This document shows, in pieces, positions 50,339-59,421 of a stretch of DNA of 64,000 bases (the first letter of the stretch is position 1; every line of letters begins with the position of its first letter). The position numbers and the translations under genes were made by a program. Source of the stretch: a bacterium (lineage in GTDB: Bacteria > Myxococcota_A > Bradymonadia > UBA7976 > UBA1532). The notes under the pieces were generated by a model, which saw only the letters and a list, made by a program, of their open reading frames with translations, did not search any database and was not told the origin of the DNA. The stretch covers positions 186,001 through 250,000 of the forward strand of contig JAUHXC010000012.1 in the NCBI GenBank assembly GCA_030427205.1, written 5' to 3'.

Positions 50339-51870
50339 AAGCCGAGCACCGCCTCGATCGCCCGCTCCAACGCGCCCAGCAGCCGGCCGGCCCTCTCGAG
50401 GGGCACGACCGTGCGCGCGTCGAGCATGAGCGCGCCGTCGAGGAACCGGCCCATCACCGCCGGCTCGCCCCGGGCGAGCGCGACGGCCAGCGCGTGCGGG
50501 TCGGGGCCATAGATCGCCAGGGCCACCGAGGGCCGGTCGTCGGGATCGCGCCCGTCGCCGGGCTGCACGTCGACGATGCGGCAGTCGATGCGCCCGCCGA
50601 GCACCGCCTGCCAATGCTCGACGGCGACCCGCAGATCGTCGATCGCGTGGGCCGACATCACCTCGACCGGCCCGACGAGGCCGCGCAGGCGATCGTCGAC
50701 GGTGGCCTCGAGCGCGGCCACCAGCGTCTTGTCGAGTTGCAGGATCCGATACAGCGGATGGGCCCGCAGGCGCTCGATGAGCGCCCGCTGCCCCACGACG
50801 ATCCCGCTCTGGGGTCCGCCGAGCGGGCCGTCACCGGCGAAGCACACCACCTCGGCGCCGGCGGCGATCGCGTCGACGACGGTGTCTCGACCCAGCGGAT
50901 CGTCGTCGATGGCGCCGATGGCATGATCGACGATGAGCGGCACCCCCTGGCGGGCGAGCTGGGTGATGGGCGGCGCGTCGAGCACCTGCCCGCGCAGCGG
51001 ATGCAGGACGCAGAAGATGCCCGCCACCGGCGGCCCGTCGTCCAGGACCCGATCGAGCGGCGCGAGCACGTCTTCGACGGCGGTCCGGTTCACCGAGCCG
51101 ACGGGCAGCGGATGCACGCCGGCCAGCCGCAGCAGGTCGACGACGCGCCGGCCGTCGGGCAGCTCGACCAGATCGCCGCGGGAGACCACCATGTCGCCGG
51201 CGCCGGCCAGCGCGCTCAGCGCCAGCAGCACCGCGCCGGCGTGGCTGCCGACGGCCAGCGCCGCCTCGGCCCCGGTGAGCGCGCACAGGCGCCCCTCCAG
51301 CCCCGCGCCCCGCGCCCCCCAGCTCGCGCGGGCGACGTCGAAGTCGACGTCGGTATAGCCCGCCGCCCGCCGGGCCGCGGTGATCGCCGACTCACACCAC
51401 GGGGCGCCGCCCAGCGACGGGGGCAGCAGCGAGCCGGTGGCGTTGATCACCGCGCGCACCCGCTGGCGCAGGCGATCGTCGAGGGTCAGCTCGACCCAGC
51501 GCCGATCCATCGGTCGCCCGCCCTCGATGGCCTCGCCGGCCTCTTCGAGCACGGTGTGCGCGACGTGCTCGACGCGCCGTCGGCCGTGCTCGGCGATCCG
51601 CTGGGGGGTCAAGAGCTGGCTCAGCCCGGGCAGGCCGCCCGGCTCGGACTCGGCGACCAGCGCGGCGGCGGTCGGCGGCAGGCCCGGTCGACCGATCGCC
51701 ACGATCTCGTGGCCGGTGTCCCAGGGCGAAGCCAGATCGAAGCCGCCCCAGTCGTAGCCCAACGCGCGCTGGATCTGCTGTTGGGCGAGCCCTTCCTGCT
51801 CGATCTGGTCGAAGCTGGACTCATCGGGTGCGCCCGGCGACCCCGGACCCCCATCCGCCTCGTCGCTCAT
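50335..51870 (-). CDS. SelA-like (selenocysteine synthase family) protein lacking the PLP lysine
   Basis: 511 residues from the ATG at 51870, with AAGGAG 7 nt upstream. The fold and several motifs match SelA/L-seryl-tRNA(Sec) selenium transferase: VINATGSLLPPSLGGAP (SelA: INATG..LHTNLGRAP) and GDGPLGGPQSGIVVG (SelA: GDKLLGGPQ.GI.VG). In SelA the Lys of GDK forms the aldimine with PLP; here it is Gly (GDGPLGG). The length is close to bacterial SelA. The first motif is also diverged. So the protein is probably not a selenocysteine synthase; it may have lost PLP chemistry or use another residue. No selB, selD or tRNA-Sec is seen nearby. Confidence 0.75.
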   Translation of the reverse strand: MSDEADGGPGSPGAPDESSFDQIEQEGLAQQQIQRALGYDWGGFDLASPWDTGHEIVAIGRPGLPPTAAALVAESEPGGLPGLSQLLTPQRIAEHGRRRVEHVAHTVLEEAGEAIEGGRPMDRRWVELTLDDRLRQRVRAVINATGSLLPPSLGGAPWCESAITAARRAAGYTDVDFDVARASWGARGAGLEGRLCALTGAEAALAVGSHAGAVLLALSALAGAGDMVVSRGDLVELPDGRRVVDLLRLAGVHPLPVGSVNRTAVEDVLAPLDRVLDDGPPVAGIFCVLHPLRGQVLDAPPITQLARQGVPLIVDHAIGAIDDDPLGRDTVVDAIAAGAEVVCFAGDGPLGGPQSGIVVGQRALIERLRAHPLYRILQLDKTLVAALEATVDDRLRGLVGPVEVMSAHAIDDLRVAVEHWQAVLGGRIDCRIVDVQPGDGRDPDDRPSVALAIYGPDPHALAVALARGEPAVMGRFLDGALMLDARTVVPLERAGRLLGALERAIEAVLGF

Positions 51871-52019
51871 CGTCGGTCTCCTTGGATTTTGCACGCCCGA
51901 TTGTGGCAGAGATGGGCCCTCGCACGCACCTGCGACGCGCACATGCCGCCGCGGCGCGCGTCGGATGACCCGCGACGACCGCCGCTGCCGCCGATCGACG
52001 GCGCATACCCCGAGGATCG

Positions 52020-52526
52020 ATGACCGATCGCGACGCCCCCGTACCCGCCCCGCGCGCCGACCAGCACCCGACGGCGCGTCGCGCCCGCCGGGTGGCCCGG
52101 CTGCTCGACGAGACCTTCACCGTGCCCGGCACCGACCTCAAGCTGGGCATCGACGGGCTCATCGGGCTCATCCCCGTCGTCGGCGACGCCATCGGCGCCG
52201 CGCTCTCGGCGACGGTGCTGGCCATGGCCGCCCGTGAAGGCGTACCGCCGGCGGTGCTGGCCCGCATGGCGGGCAACGTGCTGCTCGAGCTGCTGATCGG
52301 GGCCATCCCCGTCGTCGGCGACGTATTCGACTTCGTCTTCAAGGCCAACCGGCGCAACGCCGACCTGCTCGAGCGCGCGCTGGCCGATCCCGACGCGACG
52401 GCCCGCAGCAGCGGCGGCGCGCTGGCGCTCTTCGGCGTCGGCGTGCTGCTCGCCGTCGCGGGGATCGGCTACGGGGTCTACGCGCTGCTCGCCGCCATGC
52501 TCGGCGCGCTCGCCGGGGCCGGCTGA
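52020..52526 (+). CDS. DUF4112-like small membrane protein
   Basis: 168 residues. The core (LLDETFTVPGTDLKLGIDGL, IPVVGDAIGAALSA, then IPVVGDVFDFVFKANRRN) is the signature of the DUF4112 family, with duplicated IPVVGD motifs and two to three membrane segments. GAGG lies 4 nt before the ATG. A C-terminal hydrophobic stretch (FGVGVLLAVAGIGYGVYALL) adds another segment. The function of the family is unknown. It stands alone, divergent from the SelA-like gene. Confidence 0.85.
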   Translation: MTDRDAPVPAPRADQHPTARRARRVARLLDETFTVPGTDLKLGIDGLIGLIPVVGDAIGAALSATVLAMAAREGVPPAVLARMAGNVLLELLIGAIPVVGDVFDFVFKANRRNADLLERALADPDATARSSGGALALFGVGVLLAVAGIGYGVYALLAAMLGALAGAG

Positions 52527-52617
52527 GCGGCGCCCGTCGGGTCCTGCGCCGCCCGCGGTGAAAGATCCGGGGCACCCGCCGTGTCGGTGAAGGGGCACCA
52601 CCGAGGAGGCCCCGCAG

Positions 52618-54855
52618 ATGTCCGCTCCCCCGCCCCAGTCTCACCACCGCGCATCCGATGGCATGGCAGATGCCATCCATGGCATGTCTCATCACATACC
52701 GCATAGCATCAAGTCATCCACGATCGATCACATCCTGCCGGATGGCACCCTGCCCGATAAGACCCTGCCCGATGGCATGCATGTCATCGACCGCACCCAT
52801 CGCGGCGGCCGAAATCGGCTCCGGGCCGCGCTGGCGCTGGTCGTCTGCATGCTCGCGCCCGGCCTCGCGCCGGCGATCGAGCTCCGCGGCGCCGAAGGCA
52901 TCGCCCTCGAAGGCTTCGCCATGGACATCGGCCTGGAGGGACGTTACGTCTCGGTGACAGTCGAGGCGACGATCTCCGGTCCGAGCCTCATCGAAGGCGA
53001 GCTGCGCTTTCCCTTGCCTCCGGGCGCCGTGCTGCACGAGACGGCGGTCTTCGTGCCCGACGACGAGCGCTGGGCGGTGGCCGAGACGCTCGGGCGGCGG
53101 CAGGGGCGCCAGGTCTTCGACTCGACCCCCAGCGAGCCGCGCACCTCGCCCCTGCTCGTGCAGCAGATCGGCCGCGACTTCTACCGGGCCAAGGTTCACG
53201 CGCCGGACGAGGCCGAGTCGCTGCGGCTGCGGATCCGGTACGCGCACCTCGTCGAACGCAGCGCCGAGGGCTATGCGCTGCGCATCGCGCTGGCCAACCC
53301 CGACCTGGGCCGCTCGCGGCCGGCCGCGTTGAGCGTTCACCTCGAGGCCCCGGCGGGCTGGCGGGTGCGCGGCATGCGCGGGCCGGGGCTCGCGCAGATC
53401 GACGACGATCGGGCGGTGCTCGTCGACCCGGAGAACGCCCTCGACGACGATCTGTGGATCGACCTCGAGCCGCTCGCCGAGCCCGGTCGCATCGGCGGGC
53501 TGGCCTATCGACCCGCCGCGGCGCACGAGGACGCAGCCGACGCGGTGCGCGCGCGGCTGAGCCCGCACACCCACGTGCACGTCCTGCCCGACCTGAGCCA
53601 TCTCGCGGCGTCGCCGCGGCGCATGGTGCTGGTGCTCGACCGCTCGGGCTCGATGGGCGGGCAGAAGCTCGCCGAGGCCCGCCGCGGCGTGGCCCGGGTC
53701 GTCGAGCGCATGGGGCCCGGCGATCGCTTCTCGATCGTCGCCTTCGACACCGGCGTGATGCGCTTCAGCGACGCGCTGGTCGGCCCCGAGCGCGTGCCCG
53801 AGGCGCTGGCCTTCCTCGATGGCGTCTCGTCGGGCGGCGGCACCGACATCTTCCAGGCCCTGTCGGCCGCCGCCGCCATCGCCGACGATCGGGCCGACAT
53901 CGTGCTCATCACCGACGGGCGGCCCAACGCGGGCTTCGAGAACGCCCCCGAGACGCTGGCGGCGCTCGAAGCCGAGGCGCGCGACCTGCGGATCCACGTC
54001 TTCGGCATCGGCCACGACCTCGACCAGCGCTACCTGACGGCGCTCGCGGCGGGTTCGGGCGGCGAGGTGGCCTTCGCCCTCGACGACGGCGAGATCGCCG
54101 GTGACCTCTTCGCGCTGTGTGATCAGGCGGTCGACGGCGGCGTGCGCGACGGCGCGCTGTACATCGACGGCGAGCAGGTCTGGTCGGGGCGCATCCTGCC
54201 GGGCCAGGAGCTGCAGGCGGCGGTGCGCGGCGACCGGCCGGCGGCCGTGCGGATCGATGGCAATACCGCCGCCGGGCTGCTCGATCGGCAGCACGACCTG
54301 CCGCCGCTGTCCATCGGCGCCGAGGGGCTGCATCGGGTCGTGCCGCCGCTGGCGGCCAAGGCCTGGGCCGACGCGCTCGAGCGGGAGATCGACCTCGAGG
54401 GCGAGACCGTCGAGCGGGTCGACGCGGCGGTCCGGCTCGCGCGGGCCTATGGCATCATCACCCGCTACAGCAGCCACCTGGCGCTCACCGACGAGGCGGA
54501 CTACGCCGAGCGCGGCATCGATCGCATCGCCCGCGACCCGGCCGGCATCGCGCTGGATCCGGTGGACGGCGCCGAAGAGAACGAGGGGCGCATCGGCGGC
54601 GAGGGCGTCCCCGGGGACGACGCCGACGGCGACGGCATCGTGGACGCGCCAGCGGCCTTCGGCGCCGACGCGGGCGCGCCGCCGCCCGACGGGCAATGGG
54701 CCGGAGACGCCGGCGGGCTGGAGCCCGATCCGTCCGCCGAGGCGGCCGACGGCGCGGTCGTGGGCTGCTCGGCCAACCCGGGTCATGGCCCGACTCTGCC
54801 CATCGCGCTGGCGCTGCTGGGGCTCGTGGTGGCCGCGGCCCGCCGACGGGCCTGA
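52618..54855 (+). CDS. Exported VIT / von Willebrand A protein with MYXO-CTERM-like tail
   Basis: 745 residues from the ATG at 52618, with GAGGAGG 8 nt upstream. The signal-peptide-like stretch (RAALALVVCMLAPGLAPA) starts only around residue 60, so a start at the in-frame ATG 52777 is possible; residues 1-53 are unusual, His/Asp-rich, and encoded by the ATGGCAT cluster. A VIT domain (about 85-235) is followed by vWA with MIDAS LVLDRSGSMGG. The C-terminus has an Asp/Pro-rich linker and then VVGCSANPGHGPTLPIALAL...ARRRA, matching the Cys-TM-Arg layout of MYXO-CTERM. It is related in domain order to the protein at 29233 but carries a different sorting tail. Probably displayed on the cell surface for adhesion. 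Confidence 0.85.
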   Translation: MSAPPPQSHHRASDGMADAIHGMSHHIPHSIKSSTIDHILPDGTLPDKTLPDGMHVIDRTHRGGRNRLRAALALVVCMLAPGLAPAIELRGAEGIALEGFAMDIGLEGRYVSVTVEATISGPSLIEGELRFPLPPGAVLHETAVFVPDDERWAVAETLGRRQGRQVFDSTPSEPRTSPLLVQQIGRDFYRAKVHAPDEAESLRLRIRYAHLVERSAEGYALRIALANPDLGRSRPAALSVHLEAPAGWRVRGMRGPGLAQIDDDRAVLVDPENALDDDLWIDLEPLAEPGRIGGLAYRPAAAHEDAADAVRARLSPHTHVHVLPDLSHLAASPRRMVLVLDRSGSMGGQKLAEARRGVARVVERMGPGDRFSIVAFDTGVMRFSDALVGPERVPEALAFLDGVSSGGGTDIFQALSAAAAIADDRADIVLITDGRPNAGFENAPETLAALEAEARDLRIHVFGIGHDLDQRYLTALAAGSGGEVAFALDDGEIAGDLFALCDQAVDGGVRDGALYIDGEQVWSGRILPGQELQAAVRGDRPAAVRIDGNTAAGLLDRQHDLPPLSIGAEGLHRVVPPLAAKAWADALEREIDLEGETVERVDAAVRLARAYGIITRYSSHLALTDEADYAERGIDRIARDPAGIALDPVDGAEENEGRIGGEGVPGDDADGDGIVDAPAAFGADAGAPPPDGQWAGDAGGLEPDPSAEAADGAVVGCSANPGHGPTLPIALALLGLVVAAARRRA
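52657..52790. repeat. Cluster of ATGGCAT / ATGCCAT words
   Basis: The segment contains gatggcatgg, agatgccatcc, catggcatg, gatggcacc and gatggcatgc, as well as many CATC/CATA variants, in about 130 bp. It overlaps the 5' end of the VIT-vWA reading frame, and composition is AT-richer than the gene body. If translation starts at 52777 the cluster lies in the leader. Confidence 0.55.
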
Positions 54856-54868
54856 CGGGCGCGAGCGA

Positions 54869-56293
54869 TCAGGGGCTCAGCGAGATCCGCAGGCAGCGAT
54901 CGGTGGGCACGCCGTCGGCGAGACCGCCCACCACCAGGGCGCTGCCGTCGGCCAGGGTGACGGTCTGCGCCTCGGTCCAGCGGCCGATCGTATCGTCGGC
55001 CAGTCGCGTCGCCCCGTGTCGGCCGCTGCCCACGTCGACCACGTCGATCGTCGAGTCCGGCGCGCCCGCGAGCTCGCCGCCAAGGATCACCACCAGCGGG
55101 CCGACGCGGGCGGCGGCGGCGCCGTCCCGGACCACCGCCATCTGGGCGAGCGCTTCGATACCCGCCGCGCGCAGCCGGCGCAGCTCGGCCCCGCGGCGAG
55201 CGACGGCGCCGCCCACCAACAACACGCCGTCCGGCGTGCCGACCACCGGTCCACCGCCGTGGGTGACGTCCCGAGCGATCGGCTCCCATGCACCTCCACG
55301 CCAGGCGAGCGCCACGTCGTTGGGGCGCACCTCGTCGTTCCCATTGTCGCTGGCGACCTGCCCGCCGATGAGCACGACCTGGGCCCCCGCTTCGACGATC
55401 CGGTGGTCGAATACGGGCGGCTCGCCGATCTCGGGGTCGCTCCAGCCGTCGTCGGACATCCACGTCGCCGGCTCGCCGATGTTGTCGCTGTCGATGGGCC
55501 GGCCGGCCACCCCGCCCGAGATCAGGAGCCGATCGCCCAGCCAGATCGCGGCGTGGCGCCCGCGCCTGCGGGGCACGTCGTCGTCCTCGCGCCAGCCCCT
55601 GCGCCCCGGCTCCGCGAGCGACCCGTGGTAGATGAGGGTCTCGCTCTGCAGGTTGTCGACCGGCTCGTCGGGGCCCTGATCCCCCGAGACGAGGATGGCC
55701 CGATCACCGGGCAACGCGTTCAAGGTGTGGCGATGGCGCCCGCCATCGCCGAGCCCACCGGCTTCGGCCCACGCTGCGCCGTCGAAGGTATAGGTCATCT
55801 CGCTCAGCGCGGTGCCCGGCGGCATCTCGGGGCCGCCGCCGGCGAGCAGCGCCTTGCCCGAGTCCAGCGCCACGATCCGGTGGCCCACCCGGGCCTCGGG
55901 CAGCGCCGGGCACATGTCGAACCGCAGGCAGACCCGCAGCCCGGGCACCGCGCGGGCGCCGTCGGGACACAGCACCCCTCCAAAGCCGACGTCGGCCGCG
56001 TCGGCGACCGCGGCGTCGCGGGGTTCGGCGTCGCGGGGTTCGACATCGCGGTCGAGCGGTGCGCGGGCGTCGGTCGGCGCAAACGGCGGCCCGTCGACCC
56101 CTTCGTCCGGCGGCGGCAGCGGCCGGGGCCCGTCTGCACGGCCCGCGTCGGCGGCCACATCCACCCCCACGTCGACCGCCGCGTCGCTCGATACGACGGC
56201 GGGCACCGCGTCGAAGCTCGCCGGCTCGGGGATCTCGACGCACGCGGCGGCGGCGAAGAGCCCGAGGGCCAACGGGATCCGTGGGGCGGTCAT
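54869..56293 (-). CDS. Kelch-like beta-propeller lipoprotein
   Basis: 474 residues. The start at 56293 overlaps the TGA of the preceding gene (ATGA), and the signal ends in a lipobox-like LFAAAAC. An Asp/Ala-rich spacer (about 25-105) is followed by six or so Kelch-type blades (GHRIVALDSGKALLAGG, HRHTLNALPGDRAILVSGD, RHAAIWLGDRLLISGG, HRIVEAGAQVVLIGG), each with the Gly-Gly and an aromatic or His start. Such propellers usually bind proteins or carbohydrates. It is co-transcribed with the MopE-repeat lipoprotein upstream, so the two probably form a surface complex. Confidence 0.75.
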   Translation of the reverse strand: MTAPRIPLALGLFAAAACVEIPEPASFDAVPAVVSSDAAVDVGVDVAADAGRADGPRPLPPPDEGVDGPPFAPTDARAPLDRDVEPRDAEPRDAAVADAADVGFGGVLCPDGARAVPGLRVCLRFDMCPALPEARVGHRIVALDSGKALLAGGGPEMPPGTALSEMTYTFDGAAWAEAGGLGDGGRHRHTLNALPGDRAILVSGDQGPDEPVDNLQSETLIYHGSLAEPGRRGWREDDDVPRRRGRHAAIWLGDRLLISGGVAGRPIDSDNIGEPATWMSDDGWSDPEIGEPPVFDHRIVEAGAQVVLIGGQVASDNGNDEVRPNDVALAWRGGAWEPIARDVTHGGGPVVGTPDGVLLVGGAVARRGAELRRLRAAGIEALAQMAVVRDGAAAARVGPLVVILGGELAGAPDSTIDVVDVGSGRHGATRLADDTIGRWTEAQTVTLADGSALVVGGLADGVPTDRCLRISLSP

Positions 56294-58215
56294 CGGGTCT
56301 GCACCCGAATCGTGCGGCAGATCGGACCGAGGCGATCGACCCGGCCGCCCGAGCGTCCGTGCAGCCCGGCCATCAGCTCGTCGTCCCGGCAGCGTTGCAG
56401 CGCCTGCAGCCCGCCGCCGTTGCCGCCGAATGTGCGGCTGCCGGTGTCCGAGCGGCTGAAGCGCGGCTGTGCGGGGTAGCCCACCAGATCGAGGCGGGCG
56501 CAGGTGAAGCTGGCCTGATCGACCCGGGCGCCGCTGCGCACCTGCAGCGCATGCAGGAAGCTGCCGTCGGGGCAGACGAGCGTGCTCTGGCCGCCGCCGC
56601 CTCCGCCCGCCGAGCCGGTCCGCCCCTGCCCGCCCTGGGCCACCGTCGAGAAGCCGTGGGGCGACGCGCCGCGATCGACCGCGAGCCCGACCCGCTGGCA
56701 GATGACCGTCACCTGGTCCACCTCGGCCGCGGAGCGCACGTCGACGCCCACCGCGGCCATGCCGGCGCCGCACGCCAGGGCGAAGCCGCCGCCGCCGCCG
56801 CCGCCGAACGCCGTCAGGTTGCGGTCGGCGCCGGTGCCGAGCCCGCCGGGGCAGCCCTGATCCACCGCGCCGTCGCAGTCGTCGTCGACGTCGTCGCAGA
56901 TCTCCGCCCGCGGTCCGGGCCGGGGCTCACAGACCACCGCCCCGTCGACGCAGGTGCGCGCGCCGGTCGCGCAGCGCCCCGCCTGGCCCGTATCGCAGTC
57001 GCCGCCCAGCTCGGCGAGGCCCTCGTCCACCGCGCCGTCGCAGTCTTCGTCGACCCCGTCGCAGGTCTCCGGCAGCGGGTCGAAGCGGCGGACGCAGTCG
57101 ATCGCGCCGTCGTCGCACACCGTCGAGCCGGCGCTGCAGCGGCCCGGATCGCCCGTCTCGCACAGCACGTCGGCCCCCGGTCGGCCCTCGTCGATCGCGC
57201 CGTCGCAGTCTTCGTCGACCCCGTCGCAGGTCTCCGCCGCGGCCGGATCGCCCTCGCAGAAGTACTCGCAGCCGTTGTCGAGCCGCCGGTCGAGATCGTA
57301 GCGCTCGGGCAGGCAGGCGTCGAGCACGCACCCGCCGTCGACGCAGCCGGCCACGGCGCCCTCGAAGCGACACGCGATGTCGCATGCGCCGCAGCGCTCG
57401 GGGTCGCCGAGCAGGTCGAAGTCCTCGTCGGCGGCCCCATCGCAGTCGTCGTCGATGGCGTTGCACTGCTCCGGCGCGCCCGGCGAGACGGCGCCGTCCT
57501 CGGGCGCGCAGTCGAGCCCGAGGCAGTCGACGCCCACGCCATAGCCGTCGCCATCGGGGTCGAAGCAGCCGCTGCACACCCCGCTCAGCGGCGCGCAGTT
57601 GGGGGTCTGATCCGGGGCGTCGACGCAGCCGTAGCCCTCGGGGCAGACCCGCAGATCGCAGGCTTGCCCGCAGAAGCGGCCGTCCTGCAGGTCGAGGCAG
57701 CGGTCGGACAAGCCGCCGCAGTCGCTGTCGTCCTCGCAGGGCCGGCACAGGATGTCCGCCTCGGGGAAGCAGAGGAACGTGCGGTCGGGCCCCGCGTTGC
57801 TCACCGCCGCGCAGACGAAGCCGTCGGGGCAGCTGTCGGGATCGGCCGCGCTGCAGGGGCCGGTGCAGACCCGCCGGCCATCACCGGCGGCCTCGATGCA
57901 CGGGCCGGTGACGCAGTCGTCGGCGTCGTCGCACGCATCGCCGATGGCCGGCAGCCGGGCGTCGGGCGCGGGCCGGGCGTCGGGGCCGATGTCGACCGGC
58001 GTCGCGTCCGGCGGCGCCATGTCGACGGCGATACACGCGCCGTCGACGCAACTCCCGGTCGCGCCGCACATCTCGTCGGTCGCGCACTCGGCCCCGGGCG
58101 CGACCTGGCTGTCGGCGCAGCCCAGCGCGCCGAGCACGAACGCCAGCCATCCGGCAAGTCCGACCGGCGCGCGCGTCGGCCACGCCGTATTCTCCCCATG
58201 TGACGGGTGCCCCAT
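56290..58215 (-). CDS. Lipoprotein with MopE repeats and Gly-rich C-terminal domain
   Basis: 641 residues. The start at 58215 has GGGGAGGA 4 nt upstream; a signal with a lipobox (VLGALGC) begins after about 20 residues. Cys-rich modules (CATDEMCGATGSCVDGACI) lead to four to five MopE motifs (CNAIDDDCDGAADE, CDGVDEDCDGAIDE, CDGVDEDCDGAVDE, CDDVDDDCDGAVDQ). The last 180 residues are Gly-rich (AFGGGGGGGFALACG) with three similar QVRSGARVDQ/VRSAAEVDQ segments, reminiscent of a jacalin-like or other lectin fold, not certain. It is the first gene of a coupled pair with the Kelch-like lipoprotein. Confidence 0.78.
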   Translation of the reverse strand: MGHPSHGENTAWPTRAPVGLAGWLAFVLGALGCADSQVAPGAECATDEMCGATGSCVDGACIAVDMAPPDATPVDIGPDARPAPDARLPAIGDACDDADDCVTGPCIEAAGDGRRVCTGPCSAADPDSCPDGFVCAAVSNAGPDRTFLCFPEADILCRPCEDDSDCGGLSDRCLDLQDGRFCGQACDLRVCPEGYGCVDAPDQTPNCAPLSGVCSGCFDPDGDGYGVGVDCLGLDCAPEDGAVSPGAPEQCNAIDDDCDGAADEDFDLLGDPERCGACDIACRFEGAVAGCVDGGCVLDACLPERYDLDRRLDNGCEYFCEGDPAAAETCDGVDEDCDGAIDEGRPGADVLCETGDPGRCSAGSTVCDDGAIDCVRRFDPLPETCDGVDEDCDGAVDEGLAELGGDCDTGQAGRCATGARTCVDGAVVCEPRPGPRAEICDDVDDDCDGAVDQGCPGGLGTGADRNLTAFGGGGGGGFALACGAGMAAVGVDVRSAAEVDQVTVICQRVGLAVDRGASPHGFSTVAQGGQGRTGSAGGGGGGQSTLVCPDGSFLHALQVRSGARVDQASFTCARLDLVGYPAQPRFSRSDTGSRTFGGNGGGLQALQRCRDDELMAGLHGRSGGRVDRLGPICRTIRVQTR

Positions 58216-58385
58216 CGTTCCTCCCCGACGAGTCTCTCGACGTCTTCGGCGGGCCACGCGGTCCGCAGGCGCGCCGACAGATGCACGATACCGGATCCCG
58301 GGCGGCGTGGTCGGGCTTGTGGCTCGCCCGGCCGATTGGCCACAATGCGCGCGTTCGAGGGGACATCCCGCCGCGAGGAGGCAGA

Positions 58386-59393
58386 TTGACCTGGTTCGAG
58401 GATCTGATGGGCTTCGCCGAGCGGGATGACGTGCGCGCGCTGATCACCGTCGAGGGCGAGCGCATGACCAGCACGGTCAACGGGCGCAGCTTCGGCTGCG
58501 GTCGGCTCGAGACCCCGCGGCTGGCCGATCTACGCGCGCGTATGGCCCGGCTCGGCGCCGCGTCGGGGCGACCGACGCTGCGCGAGGTCGTCGGCGACGT
58601 GGGGCGGCTGCACGCCGATCCGAAGAACGCCGGCGCGGTCTTCCAGGCCGCCTCGCAGTTCAACCTGCTGGAGATGGTCGACTACGGCGTCACCCCGGAA
58701 GAGGGCGTCGGGATCTACCAGTACGACAAGACCCAGGGGCCCATCTGCGCCATCGCGTGCGGCGCCGGCACCATCTACCGCAACTACTTCGCGCCGGTCG
58801 CCGGCGGCCGCGGGCAGACCGCCGACCGCCAGATCGACTGCCTCGCCGACCTCGGCGCCGCGCTGGGCAACGACCGCGGTCAGCTGTGGTCGATGGCCAA
58901 TGGCTACGCGCTCGTGAGCGGCGCCGGCCGGGCCCACATCAACCGCGCGCTGGCCGCCGCCGACCCCGGGCGCATCGACGCATTGCGCGGCCTGCTGCGC
59001 ATCGGCCTGCACCACGACGTCGAAGTGACCCTGCCCGGCGCCGGCCATCGGGTGACGCAGATCTACGGCTCGGCGCTGCCGGTGGCCTACGGCGGCGGGC
59101 CGGTCGACGAGTGGGCCCCCTTCGCCCGGCTGGTGCTCGACGCGTCCTACGAAGCCACCCTGCTCGCCGCCGCGATCGACGCCCGCGCCTCGGGCAATGC
59201 CACCGTCTTCCTGACGCTGCTCGGCGGCGGCGTCTTCGGCAATCCGCCGCGCTGGATACTCGACGCGATCGACCGCGGCCTGCACGCGGCGCAGGCCATG
59301 GGCGCGGGCCCGCTCGACGTGGCCATCGTCAGCTACGGCAGCCCGCGCAGCGATGTGCAGGCGCTGGCCGCCGCCTGGAACGCCCGTGCCTGA
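58386..59393 (+). CDS. Uncharacterised protein, TTG start
   Basis: 335 residues. The frame is open upstream without a good start; TTG at 58386 is chosen because GAGGAGG precedes it by 4 nt. The start of the protein is then TWFEDLMGFAERDDVRALIT. A strongly patterned core (QAASQFNLLEMVDYGVTPEEG, then TQGPICAIACGAGTIYRNYF) looks conserved and enzyme-like. The combination reminds me of poly(ADP-ribose)-glycohydrolase/macrodomain-type folds, but I cannot assign it securely. No signal peptide; cytosolic. A 28-bp gap separates it from the HupE/UreJ-like gene, suggesting co-transcription. Confidence 0.7.
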   Translation: MTWFEDLMGFAERDDVRALITVEGERMTSTVNGRSFGCGRLETPRLADLRARMARLGAASGRPTLREVVGDVGRLHADPKNAGAVFQAASQFNLLEMVDYGVTPEEGVGIYQYDKTQGPICAIACGAGTIYRNYFAPVAGGRGQTADRQIDCLADLGAALGNDRGQLWSMANGYALVSGAGRAHINRALAAADPGRIDALRGLLRIGLHHDVEVTLPGAGHRVTQIYGSALPVAYGGGPVDEWAPFARLVLDASYEATLLAAAIDARASGNATVFLTLLGGGVFGNPPRWILDAIDRGLHAAQAMGAGPLDVAIVSYGSPRSDVQALAAAWNARA

Positions 59394-59421
59394 GCGCGCC
59401 CGCCTTCACCCGGAGTCTTCG

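Noticed and set aside
50335-51870. Genuine selenocysteine synthase with nearby selenoprotein genes
   Set aside because: The PLP lysine is missing and no selB, selD, tRNA-Sec or in-frame TGA selenoprotein was seen in the window.
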